Shown: positions 43,968-52,578, counted from the stretch's first letter. The stretch: 64,000 nt of DNA from Crenalkalicoccus roseus (GCF_004761865.1 NZ_SJDM01000003.1:1-64000), one strand, 5' to 3'. The notes: generated from the sequence alone by a model not told the origin. Numbers and translations are program-made.

Positions 43968-45194
43968 ATGGACGGGCTCACCGCCGAGCAGCGGCGCCTG
44001 CGGGAGCGGGCGCGCGAACTGGCCCGGGAGGCCGCGGCGCAGGCCGCCGAGACCGACCGCACGGAACAGTATCCCTGGCCGATGGTCCGCCGGATGACCG
44101 AGGCCGGCTTCCTCGGCATGACCATCCCGAAGGAGTGGGGCGGACCGGGCCTTTCCTACTTCGACGCCGTGCTGGTGATCGAGGAGCTCGCCAGGGCCTG
44201 CGCCGTCTGCGGGCGCGTCGCAGTCGAGGCCAACATGGGCGCCATCGGCGCCGTCATGGCCTACGGCACGGAGGCGCAGAAGCGCCTCGCCGCCGAACTC
44301 GTCCTCGCCGGGGACAAGCCGGCGATCTGCATTACCGAGCCTGGCGCCGGCTCGGCCGCCACCGAGATGACGACGCGCGCGGTGCGCCGCGGCGACACCT
44401 GGGTGCTCGACGGGGTGAAGCACTGGATCACCGGCGGCGGCGTCTCACGCCTGCACCTGATCTTCGCCCGCGCCGTGGAGGACGGGGAGGAGAGGGGGAT
44501 CGGCGGCTTCCTGGCGGTGCGCCGGGGCGAGGCCGATCCGCCCGGCCTCGTGATCCACCGGCGCATCCCCTCCATGGGGCTCAGGGGCATGCCGGAGGCG
44601 GAGATCCGCCTGCGGGGGCTCGAGGTGCCGGATGCGATGGTGCTGCGCCCGCCCGGCGGCTTCGCCCGCGGCTTCGGCCGGCTGATGGACGCCTACAACG
44701 GCCAGCGCGTCGGCGCCGCGACGGTGGCGCTCGGCCTCGCCGCCGGGGCCTATGAGCACGCGCTCGGCTACGCGCAGCGGCGCCGGCAATTCGGCCGGCC
44801 GATCGCCGAGTTCCAGGGCCTCGCCTGGATGCTCGCCGACATGTCCATCCGGCTGGAGGCGGCCCGCGCCCTGGTCTGGCGCGCCGCCCGCAGCGCCGGC
44901 CCCGCCGGCTTCCCGGACCGGCTGGCCGCCGCCCAGGCCAAGGTGCTCGCCGCCGACACCGCGATCGAGGTGACCAACGCGGCGCTGCAGGTCTGGGGCG
45001 CGGCCGGCTACTCCCGCGAGAACCCGATGGAGCGCTACCTCCGCGATGCCCGCATGTTCGCGATCGCGGGCGGCACGGCGCAGGTGCTGCGCAACCAGGT
45101 GGCGGAGCAGATCCTCGGCCGCAAGCTGCCGCAGACGCGCGACGGCTATCTGAGGCTGGCGGCGGAGGAGGGGGCGAGGGAGGCGGCGGAGTAG
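43968..45194 (+). CDS. Probable 3-sulfinopropanoyl-CoA desulfinase (acyl-CoA dehydrogenase superfamily)
   Basis: 408 aa with the full acyl-CoA dehydrogenase fold, FAD motifs ITEPGAGSAATEM and WITGGG and the C-terminal KLPQTRDGY. The catalytic glutamate is missing at both known positions: the usual YEGT is AGGT, and the alternative helix-G site is Gln246 in YNGQRV. Gln246 and Arg83 coincide with the residues (Gln246, Arg84) reported as characteristic of 3-sulfinopropionyl-CoA desulfinase Acd of Advenella. That enzyme releases sulfite from the CoA thioester in dithiodipropionate breakdown. ATG 43968 has GGGAGGGG upstream and gives this numbering; ATG 43950 is less likely. No succinyl-CoA transferase gene is nearby. 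Confidence 0.82.
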   Translation: MDGLTAEQRRLRERARELAREAAAQAAETDRTEQYPWPMVRRMTEAGFLGMTIPKEWGGPGLSYFDAVLVIEELARACAVCGRVAVEANMGAIGAVMAYGTEAQKRLAAELVLAGDKPAICITEPGAGSAATEMTTRAVRRGDTWVLDGVKHWITGGGVSRLHLIFARAVEDGEERGIGGFLAVRRGEADPPGLVIHRRIPSMGLRGMPEAEIRLRGLEVPDAMVLRPPGGFARGFGRLMDAYNGQRVGAATVALGLAAGAYEHALGYAQRRRQFGRPIAEFQGLAWMLADMSIRLEAARALVWRAARSAGPAGFPDRLAAAQAKVLAADTAIEVTNAALQVWGAAGYSRENPMERYLRDARMFAIAGGTAQVLRNQVAEQILGRKLPQTRDGYLRLAAEEGAREAAE

Positions 45195-45271
45195 GCCCGG
45201 CTTCCGGCCGCTGCAACCCGCGCGCGGGGGGCCGGTTTCTGCGCCGGTGCGTGCCGAATCCGGAGGCTGCG

Positions 45272-46039
45272 ATGCTGGGGCGCTTTCGTCCGATCCTGTT
45301 CCTGGCCGGCGTCTCGCTGGCCGGCTGCGGGCCGCAATTCGCCTTCCCGGAGCCGGGGCGCGCGGAGCTCGTCACGGCGCAGCAGCAGCTCGCCGCCGCC
45401 GCGCCGCTGCGCGAGCACGACCGCAGCGTGGCCGAGCAGCAGGCCATGCTGCGCCGGGTGGCGAGCCGGGTGGCCGCCGCCGCACAGCCCTTCTGCGAGC
45501 AGTATCGCGGCCAGCGATGCGCCTTCCGCGTCGCCTACGACCCCTCGCCGCAGGTCAACGCCTATGCCGCGGGGCAGGGGGATGTCGCGGTGACCGCCGG
45601 GCTGCTGCGGATCGTGGACAACGATTCGCAGCTCGCCGCCGTGGTGGCGCACGAATTCGCCCACCACGTCGCCGGCCATATCGGCCGCGCCCAGGCGCGG
45701 ACCACCCTCGGCGCCCTGGCCGGGGCGGTGATCGGGTCGGCGGCGGGGCTCGGCGACCTGTCGGCGCTCGGCGCCGGCGCCGCCCGCCTGGTCTATTCTC
45801 AGGCCGAGGAGCGGGAGGCCGATTACCTCGCCGCCTTCATCGTCGCCCGGGCGGGCTACGATCTGGAGGAGGCGGGCGGCATCTGGGCCAGGCTCGCCGC
45901 CTCGGGCGACCGGCGCGTGCAGGCCGGGCTGCTGGACACCCACCCGGCCGGCCCGGAGCGGCTGGCGGCCTGGCAGGCGGCGATGCGCGAGATCGCAGCC
46001 TCGCCGGACGCCATGCCGCGCCGGCTCGGCGCACGATGA
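45272..46039 (+). CDS. M48-family metalloprotease, lipoprotein
   Basis: 255 aa. The N-terminal FLAGVSLAGC is a lipoprotein signal with lipobox LAGC, so the mature protein is anchored by Cys. The zinc motif HEFAHH begins at His127, and the third ligand Glu lies in EEREADYLA. A short Ala/Gly hydrophobic stretch sits between them. This is the BepA/LoiP-type periplasmic quality-control protease pattern. ATG 45272 follows CCGGAGGC; a GTG at 45251 is in frame but lacks support. Confidence 0.9.
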   Translation: MLGRFRPILFLAGVSLAGCGPQFAFPEPGRAELVTAQQQLAAAAPLREHDRSVAEQQAMLRRVASRVAAAAQPFCEQYRGQRCAFRVAYDPSPQVNAYAAGQGDVAVTAGLLRIVDNDSQLAAVVAHEFAHHVAGHIGRAQARTTLGALAGAVIGSAAGLGDLSALGAGAARLVYSQAEEREADYLAAFIVARAGYDLEEAGGIWARLAASGDRRVQAGLLDTHPAGPERLAAWQAAMREIAASPDAMPRRLGAR

Positions 46040-46054
46040 ATCTACCGCCCTCTT

Positions 46055-46081
46055 GGGCGCCGTCCTGCGGGTTCGGCGCCC
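46055..46081 (+). terminator. Candidate hairpin downstream of the M48 gene
   Basis: GGGCGCCG (46055-46062) and CGGCGCCC (46074-46081) form a perfect 8-bp stem with an 11-nt loop, starting 15 bp after the M48 stop and 124 bp before the next gene. No T-run follows. Confidence 0.4.
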
Positions 46082-46204
46082 CTGGCGGGCCGGTTGCGTG
46101 CATCATCGCTTCCGTGCCGCAATATGTCGGGTTATCCGGGCGCGCGTTCCGCTAGACAGCGGAGGCGGCCGGAGGGATCATTCCTGGCCTGGAAGGAAGG
46201 CGCC

Positions 46205-47200
46205 ATGCGTGGAATCCGAGGCAGCCTGGTGGCGCTGCTCCTGCTCTCGGTGGGGCTCCTGCCGGGCACCGCCCAGGCGAACCTGGTCTTCGTGCTGAAC
46301 TCCGGCGAGGCCTCGATCAGCCTGCTCGACGCCGCGCGGCGCGAGCAGATCCGGCGCATCCCCGTGCTGCGCGAGCCGCACCACCTGGTGCTGACCCCCG
46401 ACGGGCGCTCCCTGGTCGTCGGCGATTCGGCGGGCAACGAGCTGCTGTTCTTCGACCCCGCCACCGGCGAGCTGCAGAGGCGGGAGCGGATCAGCAATCC
46501 CTACCACCTGGATTTCAGCCCCGACGGGCGCTGGCTCGTCATCGCCAGCCTGCGCCGCGGGCAGATCGACATCTACGAGGCGCCCGGCGAGGACGGGGGG
46601 CTGCGGCTGGTGCGGCGGCACCGCTTCCCGCACATGCCGAGCCACATGGCCTTCAGCCCCGACAGCCGCACCGTCTACCTCACCCTGCAGGGCGCCGGCA
46701 GGGTCGTGGCGATCAGCCTGGAGACGATGGAGGTCCTCTGGCAGGCCGAGGTCGGCCCGGAGCCGGCCGGGATCCTGTGGCACCGGGGGCAGCTCATCGT
46801 CGGCATCATGGGCAGGGACCATTTCGCGGTCCTCGACCCCGAGCTGCGGCAGGTGGTGCGCACCATCCCGATCGGCCGCGGCGCCCATGCCATCTTCGCC
46901 GCGCCGGGCGGGCAGGTGCTGTGGGCGACCAGCCGGGTGGACAGCCGCGTGGCGGCGATCGATCCCGAAAGCCTGCGGGTGCTGCAGGTGTTCGAGATCC
47001 CGGGCGGACCCGACTGCCTGGCCTTCGATGCCGAGGGCCGCGTCTGGATGACGCTGCGCTGGGTCGGGCGGGTCGGGAGGCTCGACCCGGAAACCGGACA
47101 GGTGGAGACCATCCGGGTCGGCCGCTCGCCGCACGGCATCTTCGTCCACTGGCCGCGCGGCGCGGAAGGCCCCGCTGCGCCTCCCTCCGCGCAGCGCTGA
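46205..47200 (+). CDS. YncE-like periplasmic beta-propeller protein
   Basis: 331 aa. A Sec signal peptide (ALLLLSVGLLPGTAQA, cleavage near residue 26) precedes repeated 40-residue blades of the YVTN/NHL type, such as LTPDGRSLVVGDSAGNELLF, FSPDGRWLVIASLRRGQ and FSPDSRTVYLTLQGAGRV. Seven blades fit the length. Such proteins are ligand- or protein-binding scaffolds with no obvious catalytic residue. ATG 46205 follows GGAAGGAAGG. The polysaccharide deacetylase gene starts 7 bp after its stop, so the two, and the overlapping hydroxylase gene, form an apparent operon. Confidence 0.87.
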   Translation: MRGIRGSLVALLLLSVGLLPGTAQANLVFVLNSGEASISLLDAARREQIRRIPVLREPHHLVLTPDGRSLVVGDSAGNELLFFDPATGELQRRERISNPYHLDFSPDGRWLVIASLRRGQIDIYEAPGEDGGLRLVRRHRFPHMPSHMAFSPDSRTVYLTLQGAGRVVAISLETMEVLWQAEVGPEPAGILWHRGQLIVGIMGRDHFAVLDPELRQVVRTIPIGRGAHAIFAAPGGQVLWATSRVDSRVAAIDPESLRVLQVFEIPGGPDCLAFDAEGRVWMTLRWVGRVGRLDPETGQVETIRVGRSPHGIFVHWPRGAEGPAAPPSAQR

Positions 47201-47207
47201 GGCGGGC

Positions 47208-47978
47208 ATGGGGGCGGGCCGTGGCGGCGCGGCGCCTTGCCTCGCGCGCCGGACCTTCCTGGCCGGCCTGCTCTCGGCGCCGGGGGTGGCCGCCGCCCGG
47301 TGCGGGGGGATGGTGTATCTCACCATAGATACCGGCTGGGGGCGCGAGGCCGAGCGGATCGCGGCGATCCTGCGGCGGCGCGGGATACGCGCCACCCTCT
47401 TCGTCGCCGACGAGCCGAGCTTCAACGGCACCACCACCCTTTCGGATGCCTGGGCGCCGTTCTGGCGCGCGCGCGCCGCCGAGGGCCATGTCTTCGCCAG
47501 CCATACCTGGCGGCACTGGTATTTCCGCGGCGATCCGGCGCCGGGGCGCGTGCGCTACGTCTCCCGCGGCGGCAGGCAGGCGGAGGTGCTGGACCAGGAG
47601 GCGCTGTGCGCCGAGCTGAGGCGCCCGACGGAGCGGCTCCGGGAAATGGTGCCGGATGCGGTCATCCTGCCGCTCTGGAGGGCGCCGGGCGGCATCACCA
47701 CCCCGAACGCCCTCGCCATGGCCGAGGCCTGCGGCCTGCGGCACCAGGGCTGGACCGCCAACGGCTTCTGGGGGGACGAGCTGGACAGCGCCGCGCACCC
47801 GAACGCCACCCTGGCCGAGCGCGCGATCCGGCGCACCCGGCCGGGGGAGGTCGTGGTCATCCACTGGGGCGTGCGCTCCCGGCAGGTGCCCTTCGCCGAG
47901 GTGCTCGACCACGTGCTCGAGGGCATCCAGGCGAGGGGCCTGTGCTTCGACGTGCTTCCCGCGGGGGGCTTGCCATGA
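47208..47978 (+). CDS. Polysaccharide deacetylase (NodB-fold) family protein
   Basis: 256 aa exported protein; the N-terminus ARRTFLAGLLSAPGVAAA contains an Arg pair and hydrophobic core, suggesting Sec or Tat export. The NodB motif 1 reads TIDTG, so the catalytic-base Asp is kept but the second, metal-binding Asp is Thr. Motif 2 SHTWRH keeps both histidines, and a later WRAPGG supplies the Arg motif. A substitution at this metal site is also known in PdaA-type deacetylases (TFDNG), so activity is possible. Its stop overlaps the next gene (ATGA). Substrate unknown, probably an envelope glycan. Confidence 0.85.
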   Translation: MGAGRGGAAPCLARRTFLAGLLSAPGVAAARCGGMVYLTIDTGWGREAERIAAILRRRGIRATLFVADEPSFNGTTTLSDAWAPFWRARAAEGHVFASHTWRHWYFRGDPAPGRVRYVSRGGRQAEVLDQEALCAELRRPTERLREMVPDAVILPLWRAPGGITTPNALAMAEACGLRHQGWTANGFWGDELDSAAHPNATLAERAIRRTRPGEVVVIHWGVRSRQVPFAEVLDHVLEGIQARGLCFDVLPAGGLP

Positions 47979-48961
47979 AGGCGCTCGAGATCCTGGAAGA
48001 AGCCTATGATGCCCTGCTCGGCCGGCTGTTCGAGGACGCCGTCCAGCCGGCGCTGTATGCGCTCGGCCTGATGCACTGGTCCGAAAGCGCCTTCGAGTGG
48101 ATCGAGTTCTCCCTGTTCGGCCTGCTCTCGATCGTCGTCTCCTACGCCGTGTGCAGGCCCCTGGAAGCGTGGCGGCCGGTGGAGGCGGTGCGCGACAGGC
48201 GCGCGATCCGCACCGACATCGTCTACACCCTGCTGAGCCGCCTCGGCCTGCTGCCGATCCTGGCCTTCGTCCTTCTGTCCTTCCTCAAGATCCACTGGGA
48301 GGGGCTGGTCGCGGACGCGGGCGTGATCCCGCCGACGCTCGAGACGCTTCTGCCCTGGCTACGGGACTGGCCGCTCCTAGCCTTCCTCCTCTACGTCGTC
48401 GTGCTGGATTTCGGCGAGTACTGGCGCCACAGGTTCCAGCACATGTTCCGCTGGTGGTGGGCCCTGCACTCCATCCACCACGCCCAGAGGCAGATGACGT
48501 TCTGGACCGACAACAGGAACCACGTCATCGACGATGCCATCGCGGCGCTCTGGTTCAGCGGGCTCGCGGTGCTGATCGGGGTGCCTCCCGCGCAGTTCCC
48601 CCTCATCCTGCTGATCCTGACCGTCATCGAGAGCCTGTCCCACGCCAATGCGCGCCTGCATTTCGGAAGGGTGGGGGAGCGGCTGATCGTCTCCCCCCGC
48701 TTCCACAGGGTGCATCACGGCGAACTCTCCGCGGGGGAGAAGGGAAGGAACTACGCCGTGCTGTTCCCCGTCTGGGACCTGCTGTTCGGGACCGCGGACT
48801 TCGACTCGAGGACGCCCGCGAGGACGGGCGACCCCGACGGCCCTGAGGCGCTGGCCACGGGAGGGTGGCTGCGCCAGCAGACGGAGGGGCTGCGCTACCT
48901 GATGCGGAGCATCGCCCGGCCGCGCCGGAGCGGCGGCTCGCAGCCCTCGGGCACCGATTGA
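47975..48961 (+). CDS. Fatty acid hydroxylase / sterol desaturase family protein
   Basis: 328 aa integral membrane di-iron enzyme. Hydrophobic segments lie at about residues 45-60, 85-105, 130-145 and 195-220. The eight-histidine signature is complete: HRFQH, HSIHH, a distal Asn/His in NARLH and HRVHH. These enzymes hydroxylate or desaturate lipid acyl chains or sterol-like lipids with O2. It starts in an ATGA overlap with the deacetylase gene, suggesting joint modification of an envelope lipid or glycolipid. Convergent with the ABC-F gene. Confidence 0.9.
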   Translation: MKALEILEEAYDALLGRLFEDAVQPALYALGLMHWSESAFEWIEFSLFGLLSIVVSYAVCRPLEAWRPVEAVRDRRAIRTDIVYTLLSRLGLLPILAFVLLSFLKIHWEGLVADAGVIPPTLETLLPWLRDWPLLAFLLYVVVLDFGEYWRHRFQHMFRWWWALHSIHHAQRQMTFWTDNRNHVIDDAIAALWFSGLAVLIGVPPAQFPLILLILTVIESLSHANARLHFGRVGERLIVSPRFHRVHHGELSAGEKGRNYAVLFPVWDLLFGTADFDSRTPARTGDPDGPEALATGGWLRQQTEGLRYLMRSIARPRRSGGSQPSGTD

Positions 48962-48996
48962 GGCGGCCCGGTGGGCGCCCGCGCAGCCCCGCCTCA
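48959..48996. terminator. Inverted repeat joining the stops of two convergent genes
   Basis: TGAGGCGG (48959-48966) and CCGCCTCA (48989-48996) are perfect 8-bp arms that contain the stop codons of the hydroxylase gene and of the convergent ABC-F gene. The 22-nt interior carries GGGCGCCC, which can extend the structure. A bidirectional terminator is likely. Confidence 0.45.
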
Positions 48997-50820
48997 GCCG
49001 CCCCCGGCCTCGATCTCCTCGCGCAGCATCTCGAGCGAGAGCCACTCCTCCTCGGCCCGCGCCAGCGCCGCCTCGCGCTCGGCCAGCGCCGCGGTGAAGC
49101 GGTCGAAGCGGCCGCGGTCGCGGGCATAGAGCGTCGGGTCAGCCAGCGCCTGGCGCAGCCGCGCCACCTCCTCCTGCAGCGCCTCGATCCGCGCCGGCAG
49201 CGTCTCGAGCGCGTGCTGCTGCCGCGAGCTCAGCCGCCGCCTCGCCGGCGCCTCCCGCGCCGCCCCGGCCCGCGACGCGGGACGCGGCGGCGCGGCCGGC
49301 CGCGCCGCGGGCCCTTCCACGCCGCGCCCGCGCTGCGCCAGCATGTCGGAGTAGCCGCCCGCGTATTCCTGCCAGCGCCCGCCGCCCTCGGCGACGATCA
49401 CGGAGGTGGCGACGCGGTCGAGGAAGTCGCGGTCGTGGCTGACCAGCAGCACGGTGCCCTGGTAGTCCGCCAGCACCTCCTCCAGCAGGTCGAGGGTCTC
49501 GAGGTCGAGGTCGTTGGTCGGCTCGTCCAGCACCAGCAGGTTGGAGGGGCGGGCGAGCGCGCGGGCCAGCAGCAGCCGCCCCCGCTCCCCGCCCGAGAGC
49601 GCGCCGACGGGGGTACGCGCCTGCTCGGGCAGGAACAGGAAGTCCTTCATGTAGCCGACCACGTGGCGCGGCCGGCCGCCGACGAGGACGGTCTCGCCGC
49701 GCGCCTCGCCGGTCAGCGTCTCGGCCAGGGTCCGCGTGGGGTCGAGCGCCTCCCGCTTCTGGTCGAGCGTCACCATCTCGATCCCGGCGCCGAGCCGCAC
49801 CGTGCCGGAATCGGGCGCCAGCCTTCCCGTCAGCATGGCGAGCAGCGTGGTCTTGCCCGCGCCGTTCGGGCCGACCAGCCCCACCCGGTCGCGCCGCAGG
49901 ATGCGCGTCGAGAAGTCCCGCACCACCGGCGGCGCATCGCCGAAGCGCTTGCAGAGGCCCTCCGCCTCGATCACCAGCGTGCCCGAGCCGGCGCCCTCGG
50001 CCGCCGCCATGCGCACCGCGCCGGCCGGGCGCAGCGCCTCGCGCCGGCGCTGGCGCAGCGCCGCCAGCTCGGCCACGCGGCGCATGTTGCGCTTCCGGCG
50101 CGCGGTGACGCCGTGGCGCAGCCAGTGCTCCTCCCGCTCGATCTGGCGGTCGAGCCTGTGGCGGGCGCGCGCCTCCTCCTCCAGCACCTGGTCGCGCCAG
50201 GCCTCGAAGGCGGCGAAGCCCTGCTCCAGCCGGCGCGTGGCGCCGCGGTCGAGCCAGACCATGGCGCGGGAGAGCGCCTCCAGGAAGCGGCGGTCGTGGC
50301 TGACCAGCACCAGCGCCGTGCCGCGCATCGCGGCGAGTTCCTGCTCCAGCCAGGCGATGGCAGGCAGGTCGAGATGGTTGGTCGGCTCGTCCAGCAGCAG
50401 GATGTCGGGGGAGGGGGCGAGCACCCGCGCCAGCGCCGCCCGCCGCGCCTCGCCGCCCGAAAGCGTCGCCGGCGCCTCCTCCCCGCGCAGGCCGAGCGCC
50501 TCCAGCAGGTGGCGGGCGCGGTGCGGGTCGTCGGCCGGGCCGAGCCCCGCCAGCACGTAGCCGAGAACGGTGGCGTGGCCGGAGAGGTCGGGCTCCTGCG
50601 GCAGGTAGCGCAGCGTGGCGCCGGGCTGCAGGAAGCGGGTGCCGGCATCGGCCTCGGCGAGGCCCGCGGCGATGCGCAGCAGCGTGGACTTGCCGCTGCC
50701 GTTGCGCCCGACCAGCGCCAGCCGCTCTCCGGGCGCCACCGACAGGGTCGCGCCCGCGAGCAGCGGCGCGCCGCCGAGGCGGAAAACGATGTCCTGCAGC
50801 AGGAGGAGCGGCGCGGTCAT
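48994..50820 (-). CDS. uup: ABC-F family ATPase (Uup-like)
   Basis: 608 aa soluble protein with two ABC domains. Walker A motifs are GRNGSGKST (residues 38-46) and GPNGAGKTT (about 317-325), signatures LSGGEARR and LSGGERGR, and Walker B sequences LLLDEPTNHLD and VLDEPTNDLD. The linker between them is charged and helical (about 200-285), and a C-terminal coiled coil (about 530-605) with RIEALQEEVARLRQ is typical of Uup. ABC-F proteins act on the ribosome or on branched DNA intermediates; Uup loss raises precise transposon excision. The assignment to Uup rests on the C-terminal coiled coil. Confidence 0.88.
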   Translation of the reverse strand: MTAPLLLLQDIVFRLGGAPLLAGATLSVAPGERLALVGRNGSGKSTLLRIAAGLAEADAGTRFLQPGATLRYLPQEPDLSGHATVLGYVLAGLGPADDPHRARHLLEALGLRGEEAPATLSGGEARRAALARVLAPSPDILLLDEPTNHLDLPAIAWLEQELAAMRGTALVLVSHDRRFLEALSRAMVWLDRGATRRLEQGFAAFEAWRDQVLEEEARARHRLDRQIEREEHWLRHGVTARRKRNMRRVAELAALRQRRREALRPAGAVRMAAAEGAGSGTLVIEAEGLCKRFGDAPPVVRDFSTRILRRDRVGLVGPNGAGKTTLLAMLTGRLAPDSGTVRLGAGIEMVTLDQKREALDPTRTLAETLTGEARGETVLVGGRPRHVVGYMKDFLFLPEQARTPVGALSGGERGRLLLARALARPSNLLVLDEPTNDLDLETLDLLEEVLADYQGTVLLVSHDRDFLDRVATSVIVAEGGGRWQEYAGGYSDMLAQRGRGVEGPAARPAAPPRPASRAGAAREAPARRRLSSRQQHALETLPARIEALQEEVARLRQALADPTLYARDRGRFDRFTAALAEREAALARAEEEWLSLEMLREEIEAGGG

Positions 50821-50961
50821 GCCGGCGCCCCACCATGGCGCGCCGCCGCGGTCAAGGGGCAGGTGCCGCGCCCCGTGCCGGCGGAAACCGGGGATGCACG
50901 CCGGCCGCGGCGAAATCCGGGCGGTTGCGCGCGGAGGCGTCCGGCGATGTCGCCGGCCGGG

Positions 50962-51222
50962 TCAGGGCTCCTCCGCTCCGATCACCGGCGGTCGCGGCGC
51001 GGAGAGCCAGAGGCGGCGATAGGCGTCGAGCGGCAGCAGCACGAAGGCGTCGCGCCCGTGGCGGGTCAGCACCACCGGGCCACGCAGCATCCGGTCGATC
51101 AGCCCGGGCAGTGCCGCCTCCAGCGCCTCGAGCCCGGCGCGCGGCAGCCCTTCCAGGCCCGGCGCCGGATCGCCCTCCGGCGTCGTGCGGAGCGCCTCGT
51201 CCTCGTGGCGGCGTGCGGGCAT
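50962..51222 (-). CDS. Orphan Phd/YefM-like antitoxin
   Basis: 86 aa from ATG 51222, preceded by GGAGG. The C-terminal half, with LRGPVVLTRHGRDAFVLLPLDAYRRL, matches the Phd/YefM pattern of a strand-turn-strand ending in a hydrophobic YRRL helix. The N-terminal 40 residues are charged and variable. No PIN, RelE/ParE or Doc-type toxin gene is adjacent on either side: upstream is a divergent RraA-like gene and downstream is uup. It may act as a stand-alone DNA-binding protein or pair with a toxin elsewhere. Confidence 0.7.
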   Translation of the reverse strand: MPARRHEDEALRTTPEGDPAPGLEGLPRAGLEALEAALPGLIDRMLRGPVVLTRHGRDAFVLLPLDAYRRLWLSAPRPPVIGAEEP

Positions 51223-51353
51223 GGCGGGCCTCCGGCGGGGAGGGAGCAGGATGCGGACCCTTCCGCCCCGCGCGCAACGCTCCCCGGCACGGGGCGGGTT
51301 TGACCCGCGGCCCCGTCTCAACGATCCTTGCGCGCCGAGGAGAGGACCCCCCG

Positions 51354-52061
51354 ATGCCCGATCGCCCCTTCACCAGCGCCGATCTCGAATTGCTGCGCAA
51401 GTGGGACACGCCCACCATCTGCAACGCGCTGGAGATCGTGGTGCCGGCGCGCCGGGCGCGCGGCTTCTCCTACCGGCCCTTCGTCGTCGCCGACCCGGCG
51501 CTGCCGCCGATCTGCGGCCTGGCGCGCACCGGGCGGATCCGCGCCGCCGCGCCCTCCGGCCGCTCCCGCGAGGAGGACCGCGCCGCCCGGCTCGGCTGGT
51601 ACGAATACGTCGCCGACGCCGACCTGCCGACCGTGGTGGTGATCGAGGACCTGGACGAGGAGCCGGGCTTCGGCGCCTTCTGGGGCGAGGTGAACTCCGC
51701 CATCCACAAGGGGCTCGGCGTGCTCGGCTGCGTCACCAACGGCTCCTTCCGCGACATCGACATGCTGGCGCCGGGCTTCCAGATCCTCGGCGGCGTGGTG
51801 AACCCCTCGCACGCCCATGTGCATGTCGTGGATTTCCGCGGCGAGGTGACGGTCCATGGCATGCCCTGTGCGCATGACGAGGTGGTGCACGCCGACCGCC
51901 ACGGCGCCGTGGTGATCCCGGCCGAGGCGGTGCGCGCCCTGCCCGCCGCCATCGAGCTCTGCGCCCGGCGCGAGCGGGTGATCCTGGACATGGCGAAGCG
52001 CGACGATTTCGGCATCGCCCGGCTGCGCGAGGCGCTGGCCGCGGCGGAGGAGATCCATTGA
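51354..52061 (+). CDS. RraA-family protein (HMG/oxaloacetate aldolase-like)
   Basis: 235 aa. RraA-fold blocks are DTPTICNALE near the N-terminus, FWGEVNSAIHKGLGVLGCVTNGSFRDID in the middle (Gly, Arg and Asp that bind metal and oxo-acid) and VHADRHGAVVIPAEA. Related proteins are divalent-metal-dependent 4-hydroxy-4-methyl-2-oxoglutarate/oxaloacetate aldolases or ribonuclease-E inhibitors; the catalytic Arg/Asp suggest an aldolase or decarboxylase. ATG 51354 is 13 bp after GGAGAGGA. A thioesterase-fold gene starts 7 bp after the stop. Confidence 0.85.
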   Translation: MPDRPFTSADLELLRKWDTPTICNALEIVVPARRARGFSYRPFVVADPALPPICGLARTGRIRAAAPSGRSREEDRAARLGWYEYVADADLPTVVVIEDLDEEPGFGAFWGEVNSAIHKGLGVLGCVTNGSFRDIDMLAPGFQILGGVVNPSHAHVHVVDFRGEVTVHGMPCAHDEVVHADRHGAVVIPAEAVRALPAAIELCARRERVILDMAKRDDFGIARLREALAAAEEIH

Positions 52062-52068
52062 AGCCCGC

Positions 52069-52578
52069 GTGGCGCTGCCGGGGAGCAGGGACGGGGTGAG
52101 CGGCAGGATCGTGCGGACGGAAGGCGGTCCGCTGGCGGTGGTGCGCCCGGAATGGGTGGACGCCTACGGCCACATGAACATGGCCTTCTACCTCGCCGTG
52201 TTCGACATGGCGACCGACCACCTCTGGCCGCATCTCGGCCTCGGCCCCGCCTTCCGCGCCCGCGGCCTCGGCACCTTCGCGGCCGAGACCTGGGTGAACT
52301 ACGTGCGCGAGGTGCGGGAAGGGATGCCGCTCTCCTGCACCAGCGAGGTGCTGGCCTTCGACGAGAAGCGCCTGCTCGCGGTGCACGCCATGCACCATCA
52401 GGAGGAAGGCTGGCTCGCGGCCGAGAACGAGGTGCTCTACCTCTGCGTGGACCTCGCGGCGCGGCGGGTCAGCCGCTGGCCGGAGGACGTGCTGGAGCGC
52501 TTCGCCCGCCTCCGCACCGGCGCCCCGCCGCGGCGCCTGGCGCTCCGCCGGCGCGAGCCTCCCTCGGGCGGGGGCTGA
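52069..52578 (+). CDS. Hot-dog-fold thioesterase
   Basis: 169 aa from GTG 52069; a GTG at 52096 is an alternative and no ATG is suitably placed. The 4-hydroxybenzoyl-CoA-thioesterase-like core has VRPEWVDAYGHMNMAFYLAVFD, with the active-site Asp-x-x-Gly-His-Met-Asn pattern, and TFAAETWVNYVREVREG on the second strand. It is similar to thioesterase domains fused to L-carnitine dehydrogenase. It follows the RraA-like gene by 7 bp and would release a free acid from an acyl-CoA. Start codon uncertain. Confidence 0.82.
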   Translation: MALPGSRDGVSGRIVRTEGGPLAVVRPEWVDAYGHMNMAFYLAVFDMATDHLWPHLGLGPAFRARGLGTFAAETWVNYVREVREGMPLSCTSEVLAFDEKRLLAVHAMHHQEEGWLAAENEVLYLCVDLAARRVSRWPEDVLERFARLRTGAPPRRLALRRREPPSGGG

